Of a stretch of 64,000 nucleotides of DNA, positions 48,688-57,974 are shown in pieces (within the stretch, counting starts at the first letter, position 1; every line of letters starts with the position of its first letter). Where the stretch lies: NCBI GenBank assembly GCA_910575795.1, contig CAJTGE010000006.1:1-64000 (forward strand), read 5' to 3'. The stretch is from Clostridiaceae bacterium (GTDB taxonomy: Bacteria > Bacillota > Clostridia > Lachnospirales > Lachnospiraceae). A program made the position numbers and the translations under genes. A model generated the notes under the pieces. The model made no database searches and had not been told where the DNA came from. It saw only the letters and a list, made by a program, of their open reading frames with translations.

Positions 48688-49829
48688 AAAAAGGCTATGA
48701 CGTGATTATCATCGGCGGCGGTATCGTCGGATGCGCAACTGCGTTTGAGCTGGCCAAACGGGGCATTACGGATGTGCTCCTGATCGAAAAGGGCTACTTA
48801 TCCTCCGGCGCCACCGGGCGCTGCGGGGCCGGTATCCGCCAGCAGTGGGGATCCGAGCTCAACGCCCGCATCGCCATGGAGAGCACCCATATTTTTGAGA
48901 ATCTGGAGGAATACACCGGCTACGGCCATAGCTGCGGCCTTCACCAGGGGGGGTATCTCCTTGTGGCCTACACGGAAAAGGAATGGGCGCAGTTTCAGGA
49001 GAACTTAAAGGTTCAGCACTCTCTGGGCATTGACTCCCGGGCCGTTGACTTAAAAGAGGCAAAGGAAATCGTTCCCTGCCTGAATACCGAAGGCATGTTC
49101 GGCGCCACCTTCTGCCAGAAGGACGGACATGCGGATCCCTTCCACTGCACCCAGGCATACGCCCAGGGCGCAAAAAGGATGGGCGTGGAGTTTCTGACCT
49201 ATACCGAGGCCACGGGCCTCATCATCCGCGGCGGTCATATCGCCGGCGTGGAAACCACAAAGGGGACTTTCGAGGCTTCCACTGTGATCAACTGCGCCAA
49301 TGTCCGCGCGCCGGAGCTGGCGAAGATGGCCGGTGAGGATCTTCCCATTGTATCAGAACGCCATCAGGCCCTTGTGACAGAGCCCGTGGCCCCGCTCATT
49401 GACTGTATGGTGATGTCCTTCCACCGCTCCTATTACGTGCAGCAGACCCCGCATGGCAGCTTTGTCATGGGCATCGGCCCCAAGGAAGAGCCCAGCTTTA
49501 ACTTCAAGTCAAGCTGGCAGTTCTTAGAGAAAAACTGCGCCGTGATGTGTGAAGCGCTTCCCATCCTGCGAAAGCTCAATGTCGTGCGCCAGTGGGCCGG
49601 ACAGTACGACTTAAGCCCGGACCGCAATCCCATTATCGACGAGGCAAAGGAGGCCAAAGGCTTTTACAGCGTCTGCGGCTTCTCCGGCCACGGCTTTATG
49701 GTCGCCCCGCGTATCGCGATCCTCATGGCAAACCATCTGGCAAACCAGGAGGATACCATGGATATCCATATGTTCAGCCAGGAACGCTACAAGACAGGCA
49801 AGCTCCTGTTAGAGCCCGCTGTTGTCTAA
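48684..49829 (+). CDS. FAD-dependent amino-acid oxidase/dehydrogenase subunit (DAO family, HcnC/SoxB-like)
   Basis: The 381-residue DAO-family flavoenzyme starts with YDVIIIGGGIVGCATAFELA and the ATG-R-GAGIRQQWG block, and ends with GFSGHGFMVAPRIAILMANH, both typical of sarcosine/proline/hydroxyproline-type catalytic subunits. It probably oxidises an N-substituted or cyclic amino acid. Electrons would pass through the other four gene products. The exact substrate cannot be read from the sequence. Last gene of the operon; a terminator follows at 49915. Confidence 0.88.
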   Translation: MKKGYDVIIIGGGIVGCATAFELAKRGITDVLLIEKGYLSSGATGRCGAGIRQQWGSELNARIAMESTHIFENLEEYTGYGHSCGLHQGGYLLVAYTEKEWAQFQENLKVQHSLGIDSRAVDLKEAKEIVPCLNTEGMFGATFCQKDGHADPFHCTQAYAQGAKRMGVEFLTYTEATGLIIRGGHIAGVETTKGTFEASTVINCANVRAPELAKMAGEDLPIVSERHQALVTEPVAPLIDCMVMSFHRSYYVQQTPHGSFVMGIGPKEEPSFNFKSSWQFLEKNCAVMCEALPILRKLNVVRQWAGQYDLSPDRNPIIDEAKEAKGFYSVCGFSGHGFMVAPRIAILMANHLANQEDTMDIHMFSQERYKTGKLLLEPAVV

Positions 49830-49914
49830 GCAGGCGCAGAGAGATTCCGGGCCTGCATTAAGCAGCCGGGCAGGGGAAACGCTTTTCTCCGTGCCCGCCG
49901 CGCGGCCCGCGCAT

Positions 49915-49962
49915 AAAAAAGGGAAATCTCCCGGAACACAATCCGGCGGATTTCCCTTTTTT
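49915..49962. terminator. Bidirectional terminator between the oxidase operon and the diguanylate cyclase
   Basis: AAAAAAGGGAAATC at 49915-49928 pairs with GGATTTCCCTTTTTT ending at 49962, with an internal CCGG stem between. Both strands end in six or more U residues, so it serves both convergent units. Confidence 0.9.
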
Positions 49963-49977
49963 ACGCGCGGTCCCGGC

Positions 49978-51423
49978 TCAGACCGTCCTCTCCTGCCCCG
50001 CTTCCTTCTCATCTTCCGGGAGAAGCGCAAACTGATTCCTGCCGTTTTCTTTGGCAAAATAGAGCGCCCGATCCGCCCGCCTGATTACTTCCTCATACAC
50101 GTCGCCCTTTGCGAAGAAGGAAACGCCCATGCTGATTGTAAATTCTGCTTCATCCCGGAAAGTCTGCACGAGCCGTTCTGCGATGCCCCGCACGATAAAC
50201 TCGTCGCGCAGCTCCCACAGCCAGATACAGAATTCATCGCCGCCATACCGGCTCACCACATCGTCATGGCGGACCTCCTGCTTCAGCAGGGAGGCGGCAT
50301 ACTGCAGCGCCCGGTCTCCGGCTACGTGGCCCTTTGTGTCATTGATGTTTTTGAAATTATCGATATCCAGGAAAAAGCAGCATCCGCTTCCTCCCTTTTC
50401 CAGATGGCGCTCCAGCATATATCTCGCTGTCTTCCGGTCATACACATCTGTCAGGAAATCTCGCTTTCCCTTTTCCGTCTCCTGACGAATCCGGTACATG
50501 ATCATACCCGCCAGAACTGCCACGCCGATAAAGCAGATAATCGTTATAGTGGAAATTAGAAGCAGATCCCGCCGCATCGCCCCTTTTTCCTTCTGGTATG
50601 CCTGCGCGTCCACCAGCGAAATGATACACCAGTCCTCCACTCCTGCAGGCTGATGGTACAAAAGCCGTCTGCGGCCGCTGCTGACATATTCCAGAAACCC
50701 CTTCTCCTTATTCCTGACAGACGCCTTCAGCCGTTCTACTGCATCCTCTCTGCGGTGATCCATACCTTCCATCATCTCATAAAAATCAGAGAACGCATCC
50801 ATTCCGGCATAGCTGAAAACCACCTTTCCCTTTTCGTTTATCACCAGCGTTGTACCGCTGTCAGTGCGGTCAACGGAATTTAAAGAATTCCCCAAATCAA
50901 CACAATTGAACTCTTCGCACAAGACGCCGGTGATGCTGCCGTCCGCCCCGTAGCGCGGCACCGCGATCACCAGGCTGCCTTCTCCTGAAAAGCCGGCCGG
51001 CCGGATCTCATAAGCGACCTGCTCCCCGTTCATAACCCGTTTGTAATAGTCACAATCCGAAATGTCCCTGTTCTCCGAATTACCGTACCACAGCTCCCCG
51101 TCTGTATCAGCCGCGCCTATACGGGCCCCCGAGCCCGCGCAGCTGCAAATGGTCTTTACCCAGTTATCACGGCTGTCTCCCGGCTCACTCCCGCAAAAGG
51201 AGGCCATAATCCGCAGCCGTTCCGCCCGGCTGTCAAGAGTGGCGCGCAGCACAATCATCCCGATATCACTATATTTGCGCAGTGCAACCTCTGTCTGATA
51301 GGAAATCCAGCTCTTAAATACTCTGTAATACAGAAAACCGTTTCCCACCATAATGCCAAGCAAAAAAATCAACACGGCCACAAAATGCTTCAAACGTCCG
51401 CTCTGTCCCCTGCTCCGCACCAT
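49978..51423 (-). CDS. Diguanylate cyclase with extracellular sensor domain
   Basis: The 481-residue protein has two membrane helices (about 13-35 and 285-310) enclosing a ~245-residue extracellular CACHE-like sensor (YGADGSITGVLCEEF). A GGDEF domain follows at about 320-470. The active-site signature RYGGDEF is intact and an RxxD inhibitory I-site (RHDD) lies five residues before it. It should make c-di-GMP, with feedback inhibition. It is the only GGDEF gene in the window and may supply the signal read by the PilZ and ComFB proteins. ATG at 51423 after AAAGGAGGTGAG. Confidence 0.93.
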   Translation of the reverse strand: MVRSRGQSGRLKHFVAVLIFLLGIMVGNGFLYYRVFKSWISYQTEVALRKYSDIGMIVLRATLDSRAERLRIMASFCGSEPGDSRDNWVKTICSCAGSGARIGAADTDGELWYGNSENRDISDCDYYKRVMNGEQVAYEIRPAGFSGEGSLVIAVPRYGADGSITGVLCEEFNCVDLGNSLNSVDRTDSGTTLVINEKGKVVFSYAGMDAFSDFYEMMEGMDHRREDAVERLKASVRNKEKGFLEYVSSGRRRLLYHQPAGVEDWCIISLVDAQAYQKEKGAMRRDLLLISTITIICFIGVAVLAGMIMYRIRQETEKGKRDFLTDVYDRKTARYMLERHLEKGGSGCCFFLDIDNFKNINDTKGHVAGDRALQYAASLLKQEVRHDDVVSRYGGDEFCIWLWELRDEFIVRGIAERLVQTFRDEAEFTISMGVSFFAKGDVYEEVIRRADRALYFAKENGRNQFALLPEDEKEAGQERTV

Positions 51424-51468
51424 TCCTCACCTCCTTTACACAGGATTCACCCTCGTCACAGCCAGCAA

Positions 51469-52950
51469 TTACTTTGCTCTGCTTTTAATTACAAACAAAA
51501 CTGCCGCAAGGAGCGCCAGACCGACGCCGCTTCCAACCCATCCGTTTCCGGTAATGCCCGCCGCCAGATATCCCACAAAGCAGCAGGAAGCCACACAGAG
51601 CACATACGGAATCTGCGTGGAAACATGGTTGATATGATCGCACTGAGCCCCTGCTGAGGCCAGGATTGTCGTGTCTGAAATCGGGGAAATGTGATCGCCG
51701 CACACCGCTCCTGCCAGAATCGAGGCCGTGGAAATCGTCAGCGCATTCATGTTCTCCGCCCCCACTACGGCAAAAGCGATCGGGATCAGGATGCCAAACG
51801 TTCCCCACGAGGTTCCCGTCGAAAATGCCAGGCCGGAAGCGACCGCAAACATAATCGCGGGCATCAGCGCGCCCACCAGAGCGCTGCCGCTCACCACCTC
51901 TTTTACATAGCCGCCAATATTCAGATAATCCGCGCTGCAGATACCGGAAAGCGTCCACGCAAGGCTTAAGATCATGATCGCCGGGATCATGGCCTTTACC
52001 CCGATGCCAAACGTCTCGCAGAATTCATTAAAGCGCAGCACTCTTCTCGCCAGGTAAAAGATAAAAATAAACACCAGGGTAAAAAAGGAGCCCAGCACCA
52101 GGCTTAAAGAGGAGTCGCAGTTTGCAAACGCGTCCACCACATTCGCGCCGGAAAGGATCCCGCCCGTATACAGCATGGCCGCGATACAAAACAGGATCAG
52201 AACAGCGATCGGCGCAACCAGATCCATCACCTTTCCATTTCCTGCCACCGTATAGGCATCCGCTTCCACGGTCTTTTCAAATCCATCCCTCTCTACCTTT
52301 TCATCATACCGCTTCATCGCCGAAAAGTCAAAGCCCCCGAGAATCATAACCAGCATAAAAATAATGGTCAATATCGCATAGAGGTTAAAGGGAATCGTGC
52401 GCAGAAACAGGTTAAAGCCGTCTACGCCGCTGCCCTCCGGAAGAGAAGAGCCCACCGCCGCCGCCCAGCTCGAGATGGGCGCAATGATGCATACCGGCGC
52501 CGCTGTGGCGTCAATGATATACGCCAGCTTTGCGCGGCTGATCTTGTGCTTGTCTGTCACCGGCCGCATCACCGTGCCGACTGTCAGGCAGTTAAAATAG
52601 TCGTCAACAAATATCAGGGAACCCAGAAACATGGTGGACAGAAGCGCTCCCTTTTTGTTTTTAATCGACCGGGAGGCCCATTCGCCGTACGCCTTCGACG
52701 CACCCGACTTGGTGATCAGGGCCACCACAATACCCAAAAACGATAAAAACAGCAGAATATTGACATTTCCGCCTATCTTATCTCCCATAATGGCAACCAT
52801 GGTTTCCACTGCATGAAGGGGGTTAGGCCCCACATAGAGAACCGCCCCGGAAAGAATCCCTATCAACAGGGAAAGATAAACCTCCTTTGTGGCCAGCGCC
52901 AGAGCAATCGCCACAACAGGAGGAATCAGAGAAAAAACTGTACCGCTCAT
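51469..52950 (-). CDS. NhaC-family Na+/H+ antiporter
   Basis: The 493-residue inner-membrane protein has about 12 hydrophobic segments and shows NhaC features: KSGASKAYGEWASRSIKNKK, SLIFVDDYFNCLTVGTVMRP, and the repeat AGAVCGDHISPISDTTILAS AGAQCDHINHVSTQIPYVL. NhaC-type exchangers trade sodium for protons, and some also carry malate/lactate. ATG at 52950 with GAGGAGG. It is probably an independent unit. Confidence 0.92.
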   Translation of the reverse strand: MSGTVFSLIPPVVAIALALATKEVYLSLLIGILSGAVLYVGPNPLHAVETMVAIMGDKIGGNVNILLFLSFLGIVVALITKSGASKAYGEWASRSIKNKKGALLSTMFLGSLIFVDDYFNCLTVGTVMRPVTDKHKISRAKLAYIIDATAAPVCIIAPISSWAAAVGSSLPEGSGVDGFNLFLRTIPFNLYAILTIIFMLVMILGGFDFSAMKRYDEKVERDGFEKTVEADAYTVAGNGKVMDLVAPIAVLILFCIAAMLYTGGILSGANVVDAFANCDSSLSLVLGSFFTLVFIFIFYLARRVLRFNEFCETFGIGVKAMIPAIMILSLAWTLSGICSADYLNIGGYVKEVVSGSALVGALMPAIMFAVASGLAFSTGTSWGTFGILIPIAFAVVGAENMNALTISTASILAGAVCGDHISPISDTTILASAGAQCDHINHVSTQIPYVLCVASCCFVGYLAAGITGNGWVGSGVGLALLAAVLFVIKSRAK

Positions 52951-53092
52951 TTTTTATGCCTCCTCATTTTGTACAAAAAGCAGTAACTTATCTTATTTTG
53001 TCTGAAAGCCAAAGCAGGGGAAGGTTCACCTCCTCCTGCCCGCGCGCCTGCCGGCTTTTCTGACAATCTTCTTTGAGCGCCCGTGTGCATAA

Positions 53093-53125
53093 ATACTCCG
53101 GCCGCCTGTTCGACAACCGGAGTAT
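53093..53125 (-). terminator. Likely terminator after spoVG
   Basis: ATACTCCGG at 53093-53101 and CCGGAGTAT at 53117-53125 form a 9-bp stem with a ~15-base loop, in the gap of about 210 bases between spoVG and the antiporter gene. On the minus strand it is followed by TTAT, a weak tail. Nothing else was recognised in the gap. Confidence 0.5.
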
Positions 53126-53167
53126 ACCTTCTAATTTTTAACGTTATCCACGCCGTCCCGCCGCCGT

Positions 53168-53449
53168 TTACTCGGTAGCTTCTTCCGCCATCTCAAGGGC
53201 CGTCGCTTCATACTTCGCAAGAATAATACTCTGTATCATATCGCGTGTGCCGGAATTAATCGGATGGGCGATATCACGGTATTCTCCGTCTGCAGCTTTG
53301 CGGCTCGGCATAGCAATGAAAAGGCCCTTCTCTCCCTCTATTACCTTGATATCATGAACCACAAACTCATTGTCAAGAGTGATGGACACAATGGCCTTCA
53401 TCTTTCCTTCCTTTTCAATCCTCCTTACTCGAACGTCCGTAATCTGCAT
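53168..53449 (-). CDS. spoVG: Septation/sporulation regulator SpoVG
   Basis: The 93-residue protein has the invariant SpoVG N-terminus [20 protein letters not shown] and the core [30 protein letters not shown]. SpoVG is an RNA/DNA-binding regulator in sporulation and cell division. Here it lies 26 bases downstream of glgD, suggesting cotranscription with glycogen synthesis genes. Confidence 0.95.
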   Translation of the reverse strand: MQITDVRVRRIEKEGKMKAIVSITLDNEFVVHDIKVIEGEKGLFIAMPSRKAADGEYRDIAHPINSGTRDMIQSIILAKYEATALEMAEEATE

Positions 53450-53475
53450 ATTTTTTCCCTCTCCGTCTGTTTCTT

Positions 53476-54597
53476 TTATAACGTAAATCTCTCATTCTTT
53501 TCGATCACAATCTTGAGATTATCCGGTGTGCCGATATGTGTGGTGTTTGCCCGGATCGTATCACGGCTCTCTACGATACAGTTTTCAATTACGGTGTTAT
53601 CTCCAATATATACATCGTTAAGAACAATGGAGTTCTTAATCACACAATTGTTGCCGACATACACCTTTTTGAAAAGAACCGAATTCTCCACTGTTCCGTT
53701 CAGGATGCAGCCGCTGGATACAAGGCTGTTCTTCACAACCGCTCCCGGATTGTACTTTGCCGGGGGAAGATCGTCAACCTTGGAGTAAACCTCCGGATAT
53801 TCCTTAAAGAAATAGTTTCTCACTTCCGGCTTTAAGAAATCCATGTTCGTCTTATAATAAGCGTCCACAGAGGCGATGTTGTTCCAGTACGTGTTAAGCT
53901 TGTATGCATAGATTCTCTTTAAATTCTTATAGCGCACCAGGATATCCGTCACGAAATCGTAGCGGTCTTCGGCGGCGCAGCGCTCGATCAGTTCAATGAG
54001 CTGACGGCGGCGGATCACATAAATTCCGCACGAAATCGTGTTCGACGTGGCAACCATGGGCTTCTCATCAAAATCAATGATCCGCCCCGAATCATTCGTC
54101 TTCACCAGGCCAAAGCGCGTCACATCCTCCTCCGGGGCCATATCCTTGCAGACCACGGTGATATCCGCCTTTTTCTCCACATGGTATTCGAGAACCTTAT
54201 TGTAATCTAGCTTATAGATGCCGTCTCCGGCTGCCAGAACCACGTAGGGCTCATGGCTTTTCTTTAAATAATCCAGATTCTGGTAGAGCGCGTCCGCTGT
54301 GCCTCTGTACCAGTCGCTGCTCTCCGCCGTGATGGTCGGCGTGAATACAAACATGCCACCCTGCTTGCGCCCGAAATCCCACCACTTGGAAGAGCTTAAG
54401 TGCTCGTTCAGCGAGCGGGAATTATACTGGGTCAGCACCGCAACGCTCTGGATGTGGGAGTTGCTCATATTGCTCAGGGCAAAATCGACACTGCGGTAGC
54501 TGCCTGCGATAGGCATAGCAGCGATTGCTCTCTTGTTGGATAATTCTCTCATTCTCTTGCTGTTGCCGCCAGCTAAAACAATACCGATTGCTCTCAT
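53476..54597 (-). CDS. glgD: GlgD, regulatory paralogue of glucose-1-phosphate adenylyltransferase
   Basis: A 373-residue GlgD-type protein of the Firmicutes: N-terminal nucleotidyltransferase-like fold ([20 protein letters not shown]) and C-terminal left-handed beta-helix ([13 protein letters not shown] at the end). The key GlgC catalytic and substrate residues are partly replaced, as is usual for GlgD. It forms heteromers with GlgC. Start ATG overlaps the glgC stop (ATGA). Confidence 0.93.
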   Translation of the reverse strand: MRAIGIVLAGGNSKRMRELSNKRAIAAMPIAGSYRSVDFALSNMSNSHIQSVAVLTQYNSRSLNEHLSSSKWWDFGRKQGGMFVFTPTITAESSDWYRGTADALYQNLDYLKKSHEPYVVLAAGDGIYKLDYNKVLEYHVEKKADITVVCKDMAPEEDVTRFGLVKTNDSGRIIDFDEKPMVATSNTISCGIYVIRRRQLIELIERCAAEDRYDFVTDILVRYKNLKRIYAYKLNTYWNNIASVDAYYKTNMDFLKPEVRNYFFKEYPEVYSKVDDLPPAKYNPGAVVKNSLVSSGCILNGTVENSVLFKKVYVGNNCVIKNSIVLNDVYIGDNTVIENCIVESRDTIRANTTHIGTPDNLKIVIEKNERFTL

Positions 54598-55868
54598 TGT
54601 ACTCCCCCTGCCTTTATGATATAGTCTCCGCTTTCAAGTATTCCGCCATGATAATCCTCTGCCGTCGTCTCGCCTGAAATCGCTGTGTTCTTGCCAATCT
54701 TCACTCCGTCCGGTACAGTAGAACGCTCGCCGATCGTCACCAGATCAAACTGATACACCTTGGGATCGTATTTGCTCGGCGCGTACTCACCGACGCCGAT
54801 CTGCGCATTGGCCCCTATCACGACATCCTCAGCCACAATCGCTTTATTCATATAGACGCCGGCGCCGACCACGCTGCCCTTCATGATGATGGAATCCTTC
54901 ACGACCGCGCCCTCTCCGATCGTCACGCCCGCGCCGATCACGGAGTTGCTCACCTCGCCGTAGATCTCCGTGCCCTCTCCGATGATGCTGCGCTCCACCT
55001 TTGAGTTCTCGGATGTAAACTGCGGAGGGATAATATCGCTCTTTGTGTAAATCTTCCAGTATTCCTCATATAAGTTGAATTCCGGAATAATGTCAATCAG
55101 CTCCATATTGGCCTCCCAGTAAGAGCCCAGCGTTCCTACGTCCTTCCAGTAGCCATTGTACTCGTAGGCGAATATCCGCTTGCCTGCCGCATGGCAGAAC
55201 GGAATGATATGTTTACCAAAGTCACAGCCCGGCTCGTCAGACAGCTTGAGCAGCGCGTCGCGTAAAACCGGCCAGCTAAAGATGTAGATACCCATGGAGG
55301 CAAGGTTGCTGCGCGGATGCTCCGGCTTCTCCTCAAACTCCGTGATGCGGTTGTTGTCATCTGTGATCACGATACCGAAACGGCTGGCCTCCTCAATCGG
55401 AACCTGCATGGCCGCGATCGTCACATCCGCATTGTTCGCCTTGTGGTACTCCAGCATCACCTCATAGTCCATCTTGTAAATATGATCTCCGGACAGAATC
55501 AGGACATATTCCGGATTGTAGTTCTCCATATATTCAAGATTCTGATAAATCGCATTCGCCGTACCTGTGTACCAGTCGCTTCCCTTGCTCTTCTCATACG
55601 GCGGAAGCACGGTTACGCCTCCGACATTGCGATCCAGATCCCACGGGATACCGATACCGATATGCGCATTTAAGCGCAGCGGCTGGTATTGTGTTAAAAC
55701 TCCGACGGTGTCAACTCCTGAGTTAATGCAGTTGCTCAACGGAAAATCGATGATACGATATTTCCCTCCGAAAGAAACTGCCGGCTTTGCAACCTTCTGG
55801 GTCAGGACTCCCAGGCGGCTGCCTTGTCCGCCTGCTAACAGCATAGCAATCATTTCTTTTTTAATCAC
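54594..55868 (-). CDS. glgC: Glucose-1-phosphate adenylyltransferase GlgC
   Basis: GlgC makes ADP-glucose for glycogen/alpha-glucan synthesis. The 424-residue protein has the nucleotide-binding start [40 protein letters not shown], the IYKMDY catalytic region near residue 125 and a C-terminal beta-helix. The start is GTG at 55868, preceded by AAGGGGTG. It is first of the glgC-glgD-spoVG unit. Confidence 0.94.
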   Translation of the reverse strand: MIKKEMIAMLLAGGQGSRLGVLTQKVAKPAVSFGGKYRIIDFPLSNCINSGVDTVGVLTQYQPLRLNAHIGIGIPWDLDRNVGGVTVLPPYEKSKGSDWYTGTANAIYQNLEYMENYNPEYVLILSGDHIYKMDYEVMLEYHKANNADVTIAAMQVPIEEASRFGIVITDDNNRITEFEEKPEHPRSNLASMGIYIFSWPVLRDALLKLSDEPGCDFGKHIIPFCHAAGKRIFAYEYNGYWKDVGTLGSYWEANMELIDIIPEFNLYEEYWKIYTKSDIIPPQFTSENSKVERSIIGEGTEIYGEVSNSVIGAGVTIGEGAVVKDSIIMKGSVVGAGVYMNKAIVAEDVVIGANAQIGVGEYAPSKYDPKVYQFDLVTIGERSTVPDGVKIGKNTAISGETTAEDYHGGILESGDYIIKAGGVQ

Positions 55869-55916
55869 GATATCACCCCTTGATGTTAGTTAATGTATAG
55901 CTTAATTGTATCCTCT

Positions 55917-55945
55917 ATTATACCATATCTTTACGAAATAGTGAA
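55917..55945 (-). promoter_or_regulatory. Sigma-A promoter of glgC
   Basis: On the minus strand the -10 TATAAT (55922-55917) has an extended TGG just upstream, and TTCACT (55945-55940) lies 17 bases before it. Leader length to glgC is about 45 bases. Confidence 0.7.
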
Positions 55946-56451
55946 CAATTATTTAACAGAATTTGACTGAAAAATGTACATTTTCTGACATTTCCTCCAG
56001 GGGGTTGTGTATTATTTACTAAATCCCTACTGTTCAGATGGGATTTGTTCATCGCAGTGAACAAATGTGACGGTAAAGGTAATTTAGTGATACTATATAC
56101 AGGTATTCCATAGTGATATTGCAACTATATGTAGGTATTATACACAATATGTCAAATAAAATTTCACAGATATGTTTTTTATTTCATGCCAATAAAACCA
56201 TCTTTTGAACGTATGTTCCTGGCAGAACCTGCTGAAGGCCGGGCGGTAAAGGCCGTCCAATTATGTTTCTGGTTACGCTTCACCTGTCAGCTACCTGAGT
56301 CAACAACCCCTCTGCAAGCAACGGGGCGTCAAACTTGCAGCGCTGCAGAGCAGCGGGGTATTTGACCCTCGCGGCAGCCGCCAAATGTGCATGCAGGCAT
56401 GCCCACCTGGCTCGTTGCCCGCGGGAATAAAGAAACCGATGGCTCTTGCCC
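55946..56451. other. Gap upstream of asnS with inverted repeats and a likely dispersed repeat
   Basis: No gene is supported here. TTTGTTCA at 56044-56051 and TGAACAAA at 56058-56065 form an 8-bp inverted repeat over a 6-base loop, a possible operator or hairpin. The GC-rich stretch at about 56295-56390 (CCCCTCTGCAAGC, ACGGGGCGTCAAA, GGGGTATTTGACC) looks like an intergenic repeat I recall from Lachnospiraceae genomes, not verified. No T-box specifier or AGGGUGG motif was found, so asnS is probably not T-box controlled. Confidence 0.45.
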
Positions 56452-56480
56452 TTGAATACCCGGACAAAATAAAGTATAAT
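56452..56480 (+). promoter_or_regulatory. Sigma-A promoter of asnS
   Basis: TTGAAT at 56452-56457 and TATAAT at 56475-56480 are separated by exactly 17 bases, a near-consensus vegetative promoter. Leader to the ATG at 56514 is about 27 bases and contains AAAGGAG. Confidence 0.9.
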
Positions 56481-56513
56481 ATCACCAGATCATTTTATAA
56501 AGGAGCAGTATTT

Positions 56514-57905
56514 ATGAATTTAGTAACAATAAGAGAAATCTACCGCGGCAGAGAAGCTTATCTTGATAAGGAAATCGAAATCGGCGGATGGGTTAAAAGC
56601 GTACGGGCCTCCAAGGCGTTTGGCTTTATTGTTGTCAGCGACGGAAGCTATTTTGAAACGCTTCAGATAGTTTATCACGATACTCTGGAGAATTTCGCCG
56701 CTGTTTCCAAATTAAATGTTGGGGCTGCGATTCTTGTAAAAGGCGTTCTGGTTGCCACCCCTGAGGCGAAGCAGCCGTTTGAGATTCAGGCGTCCTGCGT
56801 GACGGTGGAGGGCGCGTCCGCCTCGGATTATCCCCTGCAGAAGAAGCGCCATACGCTGGAGTATTTGCGGACCATTTCCCATCTGCGTCCCCGGACAAAC
56901 ACGTTCCAGGCCGTGTTCCGCGTGCGCTCCCTGGCCGCATATGCGATCCACCAGTATTTCCAGGAGAGGGATTTTGTCTATGTGCATACGCCCCTGATCA
57001 CGGGAAGCGACTGCGAGGGCGCGGGCGAGATGTTCCAGGTGACGACTCTGGATATGAATAATCCCCCCAAAACCAGCGACGGGGCTGTGGACTTTTCGCA
57101 GGATTTCTTTAACAAACCCACGAGCCTGACCGTGAGCGGGCAGCTCAACGGCGAAACCTTTGCCATGGCTTTCCGCAATATTTATACCTTTGGCCCCACG
57201 TTCCGCGCCGAGAATTCCAATACCACGCGCCATGCGGCGGAGTTCTGGATGGTGGAGCCGGAGATGGCGTTCGCGGATCTGAAGGACAATATGGCCGTGG
57301 CGGAAGGGATGCTGAAATATGTAATCCGCTACGTCATGGAGCACGCTCCGGAGGAGATGAATTTCTTTAACCAGTTCATCGACAAAGGGCTGATTGAGCG
57401 CTTAAACCATGTGCTGAATTCCGAATTCGGACATGTAACCTATACCGAAGCCGTTGAGCTTTTAAAGGAACACAACGACGAGTTTGATTATAAAGTATAC
57501 TGGGGCTGCGATTTGCAGACTGAGCATGAGCGGTACTTAACCGAGCAGATTTTTAAGCGCCCTGTCTTTGTCACAGACTATCCAAAGGAGATCAAAGCCT
57601 TCTATATGAAGATGAATGATGATAATAAGACCGTGGCCGCCATGGACTGCCTGGTTCCGGGCATCGGGGAGATCATCGGAGGCAGCCAGAGAGAAGATGA
57701 TTACGAAAAGCTGGCGGCCCGTATGGACGAGCTGGGGCTTAAGAAGGAAGATTACGGCTTCTATCTGGATCTGCGCAAATACGGCTCTGCCAGACATTCC
57801 GGCTTTGGGCTTGGATTTGAGCGCTGCGTGATGTACCTGACCGGGATCTCCAACATCCGGGACGTGATTCCGTTCCCGAGGACGGTGAATAACTGCGAGC
57901 TGTAG
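56514..57905 (+). CDS. asnS: Asparaginyl-tRNA synthetase
   Basis: AsnS charges tRNA-Asn with asparagine. The 463-residue protein has an N-terminal OB-fold anticodon-binding domain (about 18-105: [20 protein letters not shown]) and a class II catalytic core. Motif 2 is [20 protein letters not shown] and motif 3 is [27 protein letters not shown]. The upstream in-frame start at 56385 is rejected because the promoter and ribosome site lie just before 56514. A hairpin (57907-57933) follows. Confidence 0.96.
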   Translation: MNLVTIREIYRGREAYLDKEIEIGGWVKSVRASKAFGFIVVSDGSYFETLQIVYHDTLENFAAVSKLNVGAAILVKGVLVATPEAKQPFEIQASCVTVEGASASDYPLQKKRHTLEYLRTISHLRPRTNTFQAVFRVRSLAAYAIHQYFQERDFVYVHTPLITGSDCEGAGEMFQVTTLDMNNPPKTSDGAVDFSQDFFNKPTSLTVSGQLNGETFAMAFRNIYTFGPTFRAENSNTTRHAAEFWMVEPEMAFADLKDNMAVAEGMLKYVIRYVMEHAPEEMNFFNQFIDKGLIERLNHVLNSEFGHVTYTEAVELLKEHNDEFDYKVYWGCDLQTEHERYLTEQIFKRPVFVTDYPKEIKAFYMKMNDDNKTVAAMDCLVPGIGEIIGGSQREDDYEKLAARMDELGLKKEDYGFYLDLRKYGSARHSGFGLGFERCVMYLTGISNIRDVIPFPRTVNNCEL

Positions 57906-57906
57906 C

Positions 57907-57933
57907 AACCGTTCAGAGGTTGTCTGAACGGTT
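57907..57933 (+). terminator. Hairpin after asnS
   Basis: AACCGTTCAGA and TCTGAACGGTT form an 11-bp stem with a 5-base loop right after the asnS stop. No U-tract follows, so termination may be partial and the next two genes may be cotranscribed. Confidence 0.55.
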
Positions 57934-57974
57934 ATGAGCTGTAAGCCATACTGTGAAAAGAAGAGGGGAATGAC

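Noticed and set aside
51469-52950. Alternative call of the antiporter as a C4-dicarboxylate carrier
   Set aside because: The duplicated DHISPISDT-type motif and the FVDDYFN block fit NhaC better than Dcu or Dct families.
56300-56485. 61-codon minus-strand frame upstream of asnS
   Set aside because: Overlaps the asnS promoter and lies in a GC-rich likely repeat; no ribosome site or homology.
56100-56510. T-box leader for asnS
   Set aside because: No AGGGUGG core, no specifier stem and no terminator/antiterminator pair; a near-consensus promoter at 56452-56480 lies only ~27 bases before the start.
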